DNA of 23,016 nt from Lachnospiraceae bacterium UBA6998 (lineage in GTDB: Bacteria; Bacillota; Clostridia; Lachnospirales; Lachnospiraceae), in NCBI GenBank assembly GCA_002448395.1, contig DJXS01000063.1, forward strand, positions 10,694 to 33,709, given 5' to 3'. The position numbers and the translations under genes are program-made. Below the pieces are notes generated by a model. It saw only the letters and a program-made list of their open reading frames with translations. It was not told the origin of the DNA and did not search any database. This document shows positions 1 through 6,934 of this stretch, piece by piece (the first letter of the stretch is position 1; the number at the start of each line of letters is the position of its first letter).

Positions 1-315
1 GACGAGATCGGCCACAAGTTCGCAAGCCTTGTCTATGAAGGCAAGTGGTTCTCTCCTCTTCGCGAGGCAGAGCAGGCATTCATCGAGTCCACACAGAAAT
101 ATGTGACCGGCGAAGTTAAATTCGGTCTTTACAAGGGCAACATCATCAAGGCAGGCACGACTTCTCCTTACAGCCTCTACAATATGAGCCTTGCCTCCTT
201 CACGACCGGTGACCTCTACGATCACCACGACGCAGAGGGCTTCATCAATCTCTTCGGTCTTCCCGAAAAGGTGCGCGCGATGAAGATGCAGGAAGTAGAA
301 AAGAATAAGCAGTAA
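1..315 (+). CDS. argG: Argininosuccinate synthase, C-terminal part (truncated by window edge)
   Basis: Frame 1 is open from the first base and encodes the last 104 residues of a protein ending at the TAA at 313-315. The residues [18 protein letters not shown], followed by [13 protein letters not shown] and [10 protein letters not shown], match the C-terminal region of argininosuccinate synthase. That enzyme joins citrulline and aspartate with ATP in arginine biosynthesis. The nucleotide-binding N-terminal part lies outside the window, so catalytic residues cannot be checked. The segment looks intact. A hairpin with a T-run about 115 bp downstream (430-465) is the likely transcription stop, but it sits inside a palindromic repeat element that begins 9 bp after the stop codon. 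Confidence 0.93.
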   Translation, partial: DEIGHKFASLVYEGKWFSPLREAEQAFIESTQKYVTGEVKFGLYKGNIIKAGTTSPYSLYNMSLASFTTGDLYDHHDAEGFINLFGLPEKVRAMKMQEVEKNKQ

Positions 316-323
316 AAAGCTTT

Positions 324-398
324 ACCCCTGCGTATATACCATGTCCTTCACTCCGGAGGTTGAGTACCCCTGCGTATATACCCTGTCCTTCACTCCGG
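324..398 (-). repeat. Tandem 33-bp direct repeat, two units (tail of copy 1)
   Basis: Units at 324-356 and 366-398 are 33 bp each with a 42-bp period and differ at a single base (T/C within ATACCNTGTCC). Each unit contains CCGGAGTGAA on the - strand plus the outer-arm sequence. Either unit could pair with the 5' outer arm at 501-522, so two alternative folds are possible. Confidence 0.88.
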
Positions 399-429
399 TT
401 TCAACGGCGGGGAAGATATAATAGTAATT

Positions 430-465
430 GAAAAAGAGATGACACTGCGGTGCCATCTCTTTTTT
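430..465 (+). terminator. Probable argG terminator hairpin inside the repeat loop
   Basis: AAAAAGAGATG (431-441) pairs with CATCTCTTTTT (454-464). After one A/C mismatch, CAC pairs with GTG around a TGCG tetraloop. Six T residues follow the stem on the + strand and an A-run precedes it, so it is a plausible Rho-independent terminator for argG and could also work on the other strand. It occupies the apical loop of the 17-bp stem of palindromic copy 1, whereas copy 2 has an unstructured 18-nt loop at that place. Confidence 0.7.
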
Positions 466-522
466 CTGCGGTGCTTCCCCGCCGTTGAAAAGTCGTTCAT
501 GACAGGGTATATACTCCGGGGT

Positions 523-700
523 ATACACTACTCCCCGATGCATAATCATTACTGACATTATATATATTCCGGGAAATTAGTTGTTTCCTGCCGTTAGGTA
601 TGAACAAAGATCTTTATATCGAGATGGAATTTCAAAATTCTATGATGAATACTGTAAGTTAAATCTGATCATCAATGTAAATAATAGGGATAGCGTGGAG
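523..700. other. AT-rich spacer between the two palindromic elements
   Basis: These roughly 180 bp separate the two inverted copies. I see no credible gene here: the only open frames are short, lack a ribosome binding site and run into the repeat. A short CGGGG/CCCCG pair near 517-537 is the only structure noted. No transposase or other protein is encoded between the elements. Confidence 0.5.
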
Positions 701-884
701 GCGCGCGGGGCGTTATACCCTTTCTGTAACGACTTTTCAAGTACGGGAAAGTACATCTGTCCTATTTATAACTTTCCCGTACTTGAAACCGGAGTGAAAG
801 AAAGGGTATAACGTCCCGCGCGCAGCATCGACTATTCATAAATGGTATCCGGAGTGAAAGAAAGGGTATAACGTCCCGCGCGCA
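701..884 (+). repeat. Palindromic structured element, copy 2
   Basis: The 5' outer arm 701-725 pairs with 799-823 over 25 positions (24 Watson-Crick and one G-T wobble). The inner stem 735-752 pairs perfectly with 771-788 (18 bp) around an 18-nt loop. Between the two stems lies an internal loop, GTAACGACT (726-734) facing CCGGAGTGAA (789-798). It can form C-G pairs flanking two tandem G-A pairs (G731-A793, A732-G792). The tail unit 789-824 is repeated identically at 849-884. The internal-loop sequences match copy 1, while several stem positions differ on both arms together. The element lies just upstream of the DUF1294 promoter. Confidence 0.82.
789..884 (+). repeat. Tandem 36-bp direct repeat, two identical units (tail of copy 2)
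   Basis: The 36-bp units at 789-824 and 849-884 are identical and have an exact 60-bp period. The 24-bp sequence between them is unrelated to the spacer at the equivalent place in copy 1, where the period is 42 bp. Both units carry the 3' outer arm, so the 5' arm at 701-725 can pair with either. Confidence 0.92.
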
Positions 885-908
885 AAAACGATAAATCTTA
901 TTTTTTCC

Positions 909-937
909 TTGCATGTACAGATAGAAAATTATAGAAT
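909..937 (+). promoter_or_regulatory. Candidate sigma-A promoter for the DUF1294-pyrBI run
   Basis: TTGCAT (909-914) and TAGAAT (932-937) are separated by exactly 17 bp, with the ATG of the DUF1294 gene 31 bp downstream. It begins 25 bp after the end of palindromic copy 2. Sequence match only. Confidence 0.55.
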
Positions 938-968
938 ATTCATCAGGAATTTTGGAAAGGAGGCACTT

Positions 969-1262
969 ATGAACACAAGAATCATGCTCTTACTCTATTT
1001 TGTTGTTATGAATCTGCTCGGCCTTTCCGCTATGGTCATTGATAAGATACGCGCAATGGAGCGCCGATTCCGTATTCCGGAGTCCGTGCTCTTTATTCTT
1101 GCGATTTTGGGCGGCTCTGTCGGCTGTATAGCCGGAATGATCATTTTTCGGCACAAGAAGCGCAAACCGCAGTTCCGGTATGGCCTGCCTCTGATCCTGA
1201 TCCTTCAGATCGCCGCATGGCTCGCACTTCATATAGGTACTTCCAAGATTGTTTTCCTGTAA
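969..1262 (+). CDS. DUF1294 family small membrane protein
   Basis: This 97-aa protein starts at the ATG at 969, preceded by AAAGGAGG with normal spacing. It has hydrophobic segments at about residues 5-22, 39-59 and 73-90, separated by basic stretches (KIRAMERRFR and RHKKRKPQFRYG). The sequence RRFRIPESVLFILAILGGSVG is characteristic of the DUF1294 family, usually annotated only as a membrane protein. The family's function is not established. It lies directly upstream of the DUF5721 gene (35 bp gap) and probably shares a transcript with it and pyrBI. Start codons further upstream at 909 are unlikely because they overlap the candidate promoter. Confidence 0.85.
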   Translation: MNTRIMLLLYFVVMNLLGLSAMVIDKIRAMERRFRIPESVLFILAILGGSVGCIAGMIIFRHKKRKPQFRYGLPLILILQIAAWLALHIGTSKIVFL

Positions 1263-1297
1263 GGCTCATTATTTGTATTCATCAGACGGAGAAATAT

Positions 1298-1804
1298 ATG
1301 AGGGCATTTAAGATCACTGAAACAGGAAATTTCATGACGAAGCTTCTGTCCGGCGGATCATTTGATTCCTTTTTGCTGGAGGAAGCTTCTCTTAGTATGC
1401 AGGTAACATGGCTGCTGGACGGCAAAGTAAATCGCGGTTTCTATTCCAAGGAGGAATGGGAGGACGAATCCCTTCATCCCTATCCCCTGATCTCCTGGTC
1501 AGAAGTACGCGGTCATTTCAGGGAACTGATCCGGGGCAAAAAAGCGCCGGCTTCACTTTCCATCGTATTGCAGCTTCGCCCCGACCACTGTGAAAAGATA
1601 CTGGACGCTCACGGTTTTCCTCAGCTCAAGGACAGCGTAGGCGCCATGGTCCTCAATATCCGCTACGACGGGGCCGAGGTCACACTTGTCACAGGCATCG
1701 CTTTAAAGAACTTTACGCTTGATAAAAACGCCGACAGAATCTGGGACGAAACTATGGAAAAGTTTCTTATATCCCGGGAGATCGGCTTTGAAACAATGGT
1801 TTAA
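1298..1804 (+). CDS. DUF5721 family protein
   Basis: This 168-aa soluble protein starts at MRAFKITETGNFMTKLL. The ATG at 1298 is chosen because the conserved family N-terminus begins here and a weak GGAG lies about 6 bp upstream; the longer in-frame start at 1217 overlaps the preceding gene. Recognisable family segments are FDSFLLEEASL near the N-terminus, WSEVRGHFRELIRGKKAP in the middle and LNIRYDGAEVTLVTG followed by FTLDK near the C-terminus. DUF5721 is typical of Lachnospiraceae and has no known activity. No signal peptide or membrane segment is visible. Its stop is 15 bp before pyrB, so it is very likely co-transcribed with pyrBI. That is context, not evidence of a pyrimidine role. Confidence 0.78.
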   Translation: MRAFKITETGNFMTKLLSGGSFDSFLLEEASLSMQVTWLLDGKVNRGFYSKEEWEDESLHPYPLISWSEVRGHFRELIRGKKAPASLSIVLQLRPDHCEKILDAHGFPQLKDSVGAMVLNIRYDGAEVTLVTGIALKNFTLDKNADRIWDETMEKFLISREIGFETMV

Positions 1805-1819
1805 TGGAAAGGAGTCTTC

Positions 1820-2737
1820 ATGCGACACTGTCTCACACCACTGGATTTTACTACTCAGGAACTCGATCAGCTCTTCGACCTGGCTGCTGACATCGAGAAA
1901 AATCCCGGCAAGTACGCACATGCCTGCGAAGGCAAAAAGATCGCGACGCTCTTCTACGAGCCCAGTACAAGGACGCGGCTGAGTTTTGAAGCCGCTATGA
2001 TGAACCTTGGCGGAAAAGCTCTGGGATTTGCGGGGGCGGCCCAATCTTCCGCCGCTAAAGGCGAAAGCGTGGCAGATACGATCCGCGTCGTTTCCTGCTT
2101 TGCCGATATTGCGGCAATCCGGCACAATAAAGAGGGCGCGGCCTATGTGGCGTCCCGTTTTTCAGACATCCCTGTCATCAACGCAGGTGATGGCGGCCAT
2201 GAACATCCCACTCAGACGCTTCTGGACATGATGACGATCCGTCAGCTCAAGGGCAGACTTAACCACTTCACCATCGGAATCTGCGGAGATCTCAAGTTCG
2301 GCAGGACCGTGCATTCCCTGGTCAAAACACTGGCCCGCTACGAGGATATCCACTTCGTGTTCATCTCTCCGCCTGAGCTTCGTGTTCCCGACTACATCAC
2401 AGATCTTCTGGAGGAGAAGGGTTACACCTATGAAGAATGCATTAAGCTTGAGGATGTCATCACCAAGCTTGACCTTCTCTACATGACACGTGTACAGAGA
2501 GAGCGCTTCTTCAACGAGGAGGACTACATCAGACTCAAGGATTTCTATGTTTTGAACAAAAAGCTCATGCGCCGCGCCAAGAACGACATGTATGTCCTGC
2601 ATCCGCTGCCCCGCGTAAACGAGATCTCAGTGGAGATCGACAAAGATCCCAGGGCCGCTTACTTCAAGCAGGTTCAGTACGGCGTATATGTGCGCATGGC
2701 ACTGATCCTTACGCTGCTTGACATTCACGTGGACTGA
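1820..2737 (+). CDS. pyrB: Aspartate carbamoyltransferase catalytic chain
   Basis: This 305-aa protein condenses carbamoyl phosphate with aspartate to give N-carbamoyl-aspartate, the committed step of pyrimidine synthesis. The carbamoyl-phosphate motif STRTR is at residues 49-53, the catalytic-loop Lys is at about 80 (SSAAKGES), and HPTQTLLD is at about 129-136. The aspartate-binding region near residues 260-270 reads [10 protein letters not shown]. Length matches the family. GGAAAGGAG precedes the ATG. pyrI follows 36 bp later, so the two chains can assemble as an allosteric holoenzyme. No PyrR-type attenuator is evident immediately upstream. Confidence 0.98.
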   Translation: MRHCLTPLDFTTQELDQLFDLAADIEKNPGKYAHACEGKKIATLFYEPSTRTRLSFEAAMMNLGGKALGFAGAAQSSAAKGESVADTIRVVSCFADIAAIRHNKEGAAYVASRFSDIPVINAGDGGHEHPTQTLLDMMTIRQLKGRLNHFTIGICGDLKFGRTVHSLVKTLARYEDIHFVFISPPELRVPDYITDLLEEKGYTYEECIKLEDVITKLDLLYMTRVQRERFFNEEDYIRLKDFYVLNKKLMRRAKNDMYVLHPLPRVNEISVEIDKDPRAAYFKQVQYGVYVRMALILTLLDIHVD

Positions 2738-2773
2738 TTTACAGAAGTTTATCCAGGATTAGGAGGAAACCGA

Positions 2774-3223
2774 ATGTTAAACGTAGGCAAGATTGAAAAC
2801 GGAATTGTTCTCGACCATATCGAAGCCGGCAAGGCCATGCTGATCTACCACTATCTCCATCTGGACAGGGAAGATTATCAGGTTGCGATCATCAAGAACG
2901 CACGCAGCAATGATATGGGCCGCAAGGACATTTTGAAGGTAGAATGCGATCCCGACACCATCAGCCTTGACGCTGTTGCCCTGATCGAGCCCAACACCAC
3001 GGTCAATATCATTAAAGGCGGAGTCATTGTAGAGAAGAAAAAAATGGAAATGCCCAAGGAAGTCTATGGCGTCCTTAAGTGCCATAATCCCAGGTGCATT
3101 TCCTCCATTGAGCAGGAACTGCCTCACATCTTCTTCCTGGCCGACTCCAGGCGCAAGATCTACCGCTGCAGATATTGCGAGGAGAAATACTCTGCCGGCG
3201 AGCGCGAGAAGTGGTTCCGCTAA
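2774..3223 (+). CDS. pyrI: Aspartate carbamoyltransferase regulatory chain
   Basis: This 149-aa protein has the PyrI layout: an N-terminal nucleotide-effector domain (about residues 1-97) and a C-terminal zinc domain. The four zinc ligands are Cys103, Cys108, Cys132 and Cys135 (C-X4-C-X23-C-X2-C). AGGAGGAAAC precedes the ATG. In characterised enzymes this chain gives feedback control by CTP and ATP on the PyrB trimers. The stop is only 15 bp from the stop of the convergent maf gene, and I see no clear terminator between them. Confidence 0.97.
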   Translation: MLNVGKIENGIVLDHIEAGKAMLIYHYLHLDREDYQVAIIKNARSNDMGRKDILKVECDPDTISLDAVALIEPNTTVNIIKGGVIVEKKKMEMPKEVYGVLKCHNPRCISSIEQELPHIFFLADSRRKIYRCRYCEEKYSAGEREKWFR

Positions 3224-3238
3224 GTATCTTCCGGATGA

Positions 3239-3841
3239 TTATTGAGCAAGCATATCCTTGAGTTCATGACAAAGTCTTGAGATCGGCAGTCCCACTACAT
3301 TGTAGTAACAGCCGCGGATCCCTCTTATATATATTCCGAAACTTCCCTGGATCCCGTAAGCACCGGCCTTGTCGTAGGGCTCAGGTGTGGAGATGTATTC
3401 TTCCACTTCCTCATAAGACATTTCACAGACATCCACATCAGTACATTCATTGAATGTTCTGGTGCGGATGTTTCCTTTTTCATCCTTCACGATCAGCGTG
3501 ACGCCCGTATATACCTGATGCACATTTCCCTGCAGCAATGTGATCATTTTTCTTGCATCCTCATGGTCCGCAGGCTTGCCCAGGATCTTGTGATCCGCTG
3601 CCACCACGGTGTCAGCTCCTATGACGACACTGAAATCATCAGCTTTCTCCTCTCCGCCTGCCAGAATCCTGTCGGCAACCTCCTGCGCTTTCTGCAGGGA
3701 AAGTTCTTCCACCACTTCCGCGGGATGTGTGTTCGTTACGACCTCCTCCCCTCTTGAAGGAATCACAACAAAATCCATTCCGGCCTGTCTTAGAAGCTCA
3801 CTTCTTCTCGGAGATGCCGATGCCAATATGATCTGCGCCAT
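3239..3841 (-). CDS. maf: Maf family nucleoside triphosphate pyrophosphatase
   Basis: This 200-aa protein begins MAQIILASASPRRSELL, the usual Maf N-terminus with the SASPRR phosphate-binding motif at residues 8-13. IGADTVVAAD, LGKPAD and KAGAYGIQG follow in the expected order. Maf proteins hydrolyse non-canonical or modified NTPs (dTTP/UTP type) to the monophosphate, as housecleaning enzymes. A longer in-frame start at 3970 would read through the hsp20 terminator and lacks a family match. AAGAGG lies upstream of the chosen ATG, and a good promoter is present at 3885-3913. Confidence 0.95.
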   Translation of the reverse strand: MAQIILASASPRRSELLRQAGMDFVVIPSRGEEVVTNTHPAEVVEELSLQKAQEVADRILAGGEEKADDFSVVIGADTVVAADHKILGKPADHEDARKMITLLQGNVHQVYTGVTLIVKDEKGNIRTRTFNECTDVDVCEMSYEEVEEYISTPEPYDKAGAYGIQGSFGIYIRGIRGCYYNVVGLPISRLCHELKDMLAQ

Positions 3842-3884
3842 AGATGAATACCTCTTTTCTTCACTGTTTTGCCTAAGCAGAGAA

Positions 3885-3913
3885 ATTGTACCCGATTTCA
3901 AGACAAATCTCAA
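3885..3913 (-). promoter_or_regulatory. Candidate maf promoter
   Basis: On the - strand, TTGAGA (3913-3908) and TACAAT (3890-3885) are separated by 17 bp, lying 44 bp upstream of the maf ATG and immediately after the hsp20 terminator. This supports the internal start chosen for maf. Confidence 0.6.
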
Positions 3914-3918
3914 CACAT

Positions 3919-3949
3919 GAAAAGAGCCCGGCACTGTACGCCGGGCTCT
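3919..3949 (-). terminator. hsp20 terminator
   Basis: A perfect 10-bp stem, AGAGCCCGGC (3923-3932) with GCCGGGCTCT (3940-3949), closes a 7-nt loop. On the - strand the stem is followed by TTTTC. It is placed 40-70 bp after the hsp20 stop. Confidence 0.85.
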
Positions 3950-3988
3950 ATGATCAGGGTTTACGTTCATGCATTATCAGGGAGGAAT

Positions 3989-4435
3989 TTACATGATCTC
4001 GATCTTCTTCGTCTCCTTCTCGGGAAGGGCATCTCTCTTGGGGAATGTCACCTCAAGCACACCATTGTTGTAAGCTGCCTTGATATCCTCATGTGTCACA
4101 TTGGCAACGCGGAAGCTTCTGCTGTAGGAAGTGTTGTGTCTCTCCTTGCGGATATATTTGGTCTCCTTATCCTCCTCATTCTTCTCTTCCTTGTGAGAAG
4201 CACTGATAGTAAGGATATTATCCTTCAGGTCCACATTGATATCTTCCTTATTAAATCCGGGCAGCTCGGCCTCAAGTACATAGTTGCCGTCCTTCTCCAT
4301 CACATCTGTCTTGAATCCGGCAAAGGAATTCTCAAGATCTCCGTTGTCGAAGAATGCCGGGAACATTGTATTGAAGTCCTCAAAAGGATCTCTCCAAAAA
4401 CCATGATTTCTTGTAAAGATTGCAGGTGTAAACAT
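3989..4435 (-). CDS. Small heat shock protein, Hsp20/alpha-crystallin family
   Basis: This 148-aa protein has an N-terminal Phe-rich arm (MFTPAIFTRNHGFWRDPFEDF) and an alpha-crystallin domain at about residues 43-138. ELPGFNKEDINVDL and the signature AAYNNGVLEVTFPK are both present. The tail KKIEIM carries the I-x-I oligomerisation motif. It should act as an ATP-independent holdase for unfolding cytoplasmic proteins. AAGGAGG lies 8 bp before the ATG. It is a single-gene unit with its own promoter, a palindrome overlapping that promoter, and a strong terminator. Confidence 0.96.
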   Translation of the reverse strand: MFTPAIFTRNHGFWRDPFEDFNTMFPAFFDNGDLENSFAGFKTDVMEKDGNYVLEAELPGFNKEDINVDLKDNILTISASHKEEKNEEDKETKYIRKERHNTSYSRSFRVANVTHEDIKAAYNNGVLEVTFPKRDALPEKETKKIEIM

Positions 4436-4533
4436 ATCTGATACCTCCTTATAATATAGGGTTATTTAACTAATTAACTGTTTCAGGGAACTGTTACCGA
4501 TCATTGCCGACCTGTTTGTTCTCTTTCTGATAT

Positions 4534-4564
4534 TTGTTATACTATATATATAACAATTAGTCAA
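4534..4564 (-). promoter_or_regulatory. hsp20 promoter with overlapping palindromic operator candidate
   Basis: On the - strand, TTGACT (4564-4559), a 17-bp spacer and TATAAC (4541-4536) form a near-consensus sigma-A promoter. An inverted repeat TTGTTATA-N7-TATAACAA (4534-4556) covers the -10 and much of the spacer, where a repressor could block polymerase. It is not the CIRCE/HrcA sequence. The 5' leader would be roughly 95 nt. Confidence 0.65.
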
Positions 4565-4622
4565 TATATATTTTTTGTCTTTTTTCAAAATATTTCTGAC
4601 CGACAGTATTGGAATAATTAAT

Positions 4623-4683
4623 AAAAAAAGAGGCCTGCCGTGAAGCATCGGATCACATGTCCTTTCGCTTTATACGGCAAGCC
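4623..4683 (-). terminator. Terminator of the M13 peptidase operon
   Basis: GGCCTGCCGT (4632-4641) pairs with ACGGCAAGCC (4674-4683) with one mismatch, and GAAGC/GCTTT can extend the stem inward. On the - strand seven T residues follow (4629-4623). It begins about 18 bp after the peptidase stop and ends the six-gene unit. Confidence 0.8.
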
Positions 4684-4700
4684 CCGTTACTTATTATGTT

Positions 4701-6896
4701 TTACCACACCTCGAGACGGTCCTCAGGCGCAAGGTACATTCCGTCTCCCTTTTTCACCCCGAAAGTCTCGTAGAATTCATCGAACTGTTGTACAACACAG
4801 TTGACTCTCAGATAAGGCAGCGGATGCGTATCCTGAGAGAGCGCGTAAAACTCGCTTCTCGCAGTAGTTATTGTCCGCCAGGTCTGCGCAAATGCCCTGA
4901 AGAACTTATCATAGTCAAAGTTCTTGTCTTTTCCGGCGATCCTTAGAAGTATCTTCATTGCCACGAGGTCCGCGATCGCTTCCCCCTCTATCTGGCTGCC
5001 CACACAGTTGACATCCATAAAAGGCTCGATGTTGTCATAGTATGCCGCAAGCTTGTCCGCCCTCGCAGCAAATGCTGTCTGATCCTGCTGCGTCCACCAG
5101 TTCCTCAGGTTGCCTTTCTCGTCGAACTGGCAGCCGGTAGTATCAAATGCATGGGATATCTCATGGGCGATCGTATCACCCACATTGGCAAAGAGTTCTT
5201 CTCTGCTCATATCCGGGTTGTACAATGATCCTCCGAGGATCCCGCCGCATAAAGTGATCGAATTCTGAGAGGGGTCATAGAAAGCGTTGACCTGCTGGAC
5301 GCGGGAAGTCCAAAGATCTCTGTCTACCTTTTGATTGATCCTGGACTGCATCCGTTTCACCCAGAAAGCGCCCACTTCATCCTGCGCCGAAATAAGGTTT
5401 CCTCCCTCTTTGGATCCCGCGAAATTCAGTTCCGAGTCATCTTCCCATTTGCCAGGTTTAGCAATACGAAGAGCAAGGCTGTCGAGTTTTCTGATCGCCT
5501 CTTTGCGGGTATCTTCCGTCAGGAAAGTTTCCTCGCTGAGCATGATCCTGTACTCGTCCATGATCTCTTTGGTGATATCGGCCACTTCTTTCTGCGTCTC
5601 ATCACTTACATATTTATCGGAGTAAAGCCTTCCCAGCTGTGACGGCAGGAAATCATCCACCGCCTCAGTAGCCGACTTTTGATCCGACTTGGTCCCCACA
5701 GCTCCGCTGATGCCGTTTATGACTTTATAGTAAATATCATAGGTCTCTCTATCCAGCAGTGTCGCGTAATCCTGAACTGTATAGCAGATCAGATAATCTC
5801 TGAGGTGTTCGACGTAATCCTCGTCATACAGGACATCCATGGCTGCGAGCCAGTCAGGCTGCAGCAAAATATAATTATCAGAGTTCTCTGCTCCATAAGC
5901 CTCAAGGATCTTCCGGATTGGGAAATCGCCCGCCTCCGCTTCGAGCTGTTCGAGTGTCCTGGGATTGTTCTCTTTTTCGACAGCATCCCTGGCGCTCTCT
6001 TCCTCTGTCGTCATGATGTAATCTGAGATGTCCTTTTCAAAGGCAAAGCAGCTCTTTAATACTTCCGTGGCTTCTTCGTCGGAGTACCCTAATTTTACAA
6101 GAATATGCCTGATCACTTCATTGTAATAGGGCTCTGCGAGCGCATCGCTCTCTTCCATGTAACCGTAGTACATGGAATCCCCGAAGATCAGGTCTACAGG
6201 AGCTACGTACACCGCATAGTAGTCGGCGTTGTTCCAGTCCATGCTCACATCGCACTGTGCAAGTTCCGTCGCCGAGATCACGGTCCGCGGCATACTCAGA
6301 TAGTCTGTGAGTTCATCCAGACTCTGCACTTTCATAAGCGGATCAAGAAGCTCTTTTAGAGCCGAAACGTCCAGTTTATTGCGAGCGTCCCAGTCCAGCC
6401 ACATCGTATAGTATTTCTGAACAAGCTCCTGATCATGGATCAGTTCCGGGTCCGTCTCCTTTTCGGGATTTTCAAGAATATCCATGAGCTGGCTGTCCAC
6501 CTGCAGGGCCCTCTCCGTGATCGGGTCATAGCTTGAATAGCCGTCCGGAATAGTTGTACTAACCATCCAGTCCCTGTTCACGTGAAGGTGGAAGTCATCT
6601 CTTGCATCTGCCTCACCGATCTGCTTCACCCATTCCTGGATGTCAGAGTTGACCCAGGAAGCGTACTCTGTTCCGAACAGGCTTCCGCTCTCTCCGGGTT
6701 CACCCGATACCTGCGGCTCACCGGAAACCTGCGGTTCTCCTGAAGCCTGAGGCTCGCCTGACACTTGCGGTTCACCTGACACTTGCGGTTCACCCGATTC
6801 CTGCGGTGTTCCCGGTTTAAGTGCACAGCCTGCCATATTCAGGACTGTGACGAGCGCAAGTACGATTGCCAGACTCTTTTTGTATATTCTTTTCAT
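4701..6896 (-). CDS. M13 (neprilysin/PepO-like) zinc metallopeptidase, predicted lipoprotein
   Basis: This 731-aa protein starts at MKRIYKKSLA, with GGAGGA 8 bp upstream; the in-frame ATG 18 bp earlier overlaps that site. A lipoprotein signal peptide ends in the lipobox MAGC (Cys24), so it should be anchored outside the membrane. Residues 34-69 are six SGEPQV-like hexapeptides forming a flexible linker. The M13 domain follows, with NAFYDPSQNSI, the zinc motif HEISH (His578, Glu579, His582) and GEAIADL supplying Glu639 and Asp643. Family members cut short peptides. Length is normal and the active site complete. It is the last gene of the six-gene unit, 38 bp after the second ABC exporter half, which suggests an envelope peptide-processing role; the substrate is unknown. 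Confidence 0.95.
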   Translation of the reverse strand: MKRIYKKSLAIVLALVTVLNMAGCALKPGTPQESGEPQVSGEPQVSGEPQASGEPQVSGEPQVSGEPGESGSLFGTEYASWVNSDIQEWVKQIGEADARDDFHLHVNRDWMVSTTIPDGYSSYDPITERALQVDSQLMDILENPEKETDPELIHDQELVQKYYTMWLDWDARNKLDVSALKELLDPLMKVQSLDELTDYLSMPRTVISATELAQCDVSMDWNNADYYAVYVAPVDLIFGDSMYYGYMEESDALAEPYYNEVIRHILVKLGYSDEEATEVLKSCFAFEKDISDYIMTTEEESARDAVEKENNPRTLEQLEAEAGDFPIRKILEAYGAENSDNYILLQPDWLAAMDVLYDEDYVEHLRDYLICYTVQDYATLLDRETYDIYYKVINGISGAVGTKSDQKSATEAVDDFLPSQLGRLYSDKYVSDETQKEVADITKEIMDEYRIMLSEETFLTEDTRKEAIRKLDSLALRIAKPGKWEDDSELNFAGSKEGGNLISAQDEVGAFWVKRMQSRINQKVDRDLWTSRVQQVNAFYDPSQNSITLCGGILGGSLYNPDMSREELFANVGDTIAHEISHAFDTTGCQFDEKGNLRNWWTQQDQTAFAARADKLAAYYDNIEPFMDVNCVGSQIEGEAIADLVAMKILLRIAGKDKNFDYDKFFRAFAQTWRTITTARSEFYALSQDTHPLPYLRVNCVVQQFDEFYETFGVKKGDGMYLAPEDRLEVW
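6690..6797 (-). repeat. 18-bp tandem repeat, six units, in the peptidase linker
   Basis: Six consecutive 18-bp units encode SGEPQV, SGEPQV, SGEPQA, SGEPQV, SGEPQV and SGEPGE, directly after the lipoprotein signal. In-frame repeats of this sort can change copy number without breaking the gene and would only alter the distance of the enzyme from the membrane. Confidence 0.85.
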
Positions 6897-6934
6897 TTTA
6901 TGTCCTCCGTCCAATATTTTGCCGCAGTTATTTC

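Larger units (their letters stand above)
324..522 (-). repeat. Palindromic structured element, copy 1 (reads on - strand)
   Basis: Read on the - strand, the element has a 5' outer arm (522-501), an internal-loop strand (500-491), a perfect 17-bp inner stem (490-474 with 415-399), the other internal-loop strand CCGGAGTGAA (398-389), and a 3' outer arm (387-366). The outer arms pair over 22 positions with two mismatches. The 33-bp unit made of the loop strand plus the 3' arm (366-398) is repeated at 324-356 with one substitution. The same architecture and loop sequences occur in copy 2 (701-884) with different but still paired stem bases. No transposase is adjacent. It could be a non-coding RNA, a REP/REPIN-like or MITE-like repeat, or a single-strand DNA hairpin substrate. 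I do not recognise the family. Confidence 0.8.

Noticed and set aside
322..811. Short open frames at 322-558 (-) and 581-811 (+)
   Set aside because: They consist largely of the palindromic repeat sequences, lack ribosome binding sites and resemble no protein family.
789..884. Possible CRISPR array from the identical 36-bp repeats
   Set aside because: There are only two units, the repeat is one arm of a larger palindrome, the 24-bp gap is shorter than typical spacers, and no cas genes are present.
3504..3513. CGTATATACC inside maf, matching part of palindromic copy 1
   Set aside because: Only about ten bases match, they lie in well-conserved Maf coding sequence, and the rest of the element is missing. 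It is a chance match.
3842..3970. 43-residue N-terminal extension of Maf from an upstream ATG
   Set aside because: It would begin before the hsp20 terminator and span the maf promoter. The conserved protein starts at MAQIILASASPRR with its own ribosome binding site.
4466..4648. 60-codon - strand frame upstream of hsp20
   Set aside because: It overlaps the hsp20 promoter and the peptidase terminator and has no ribosome binding site.
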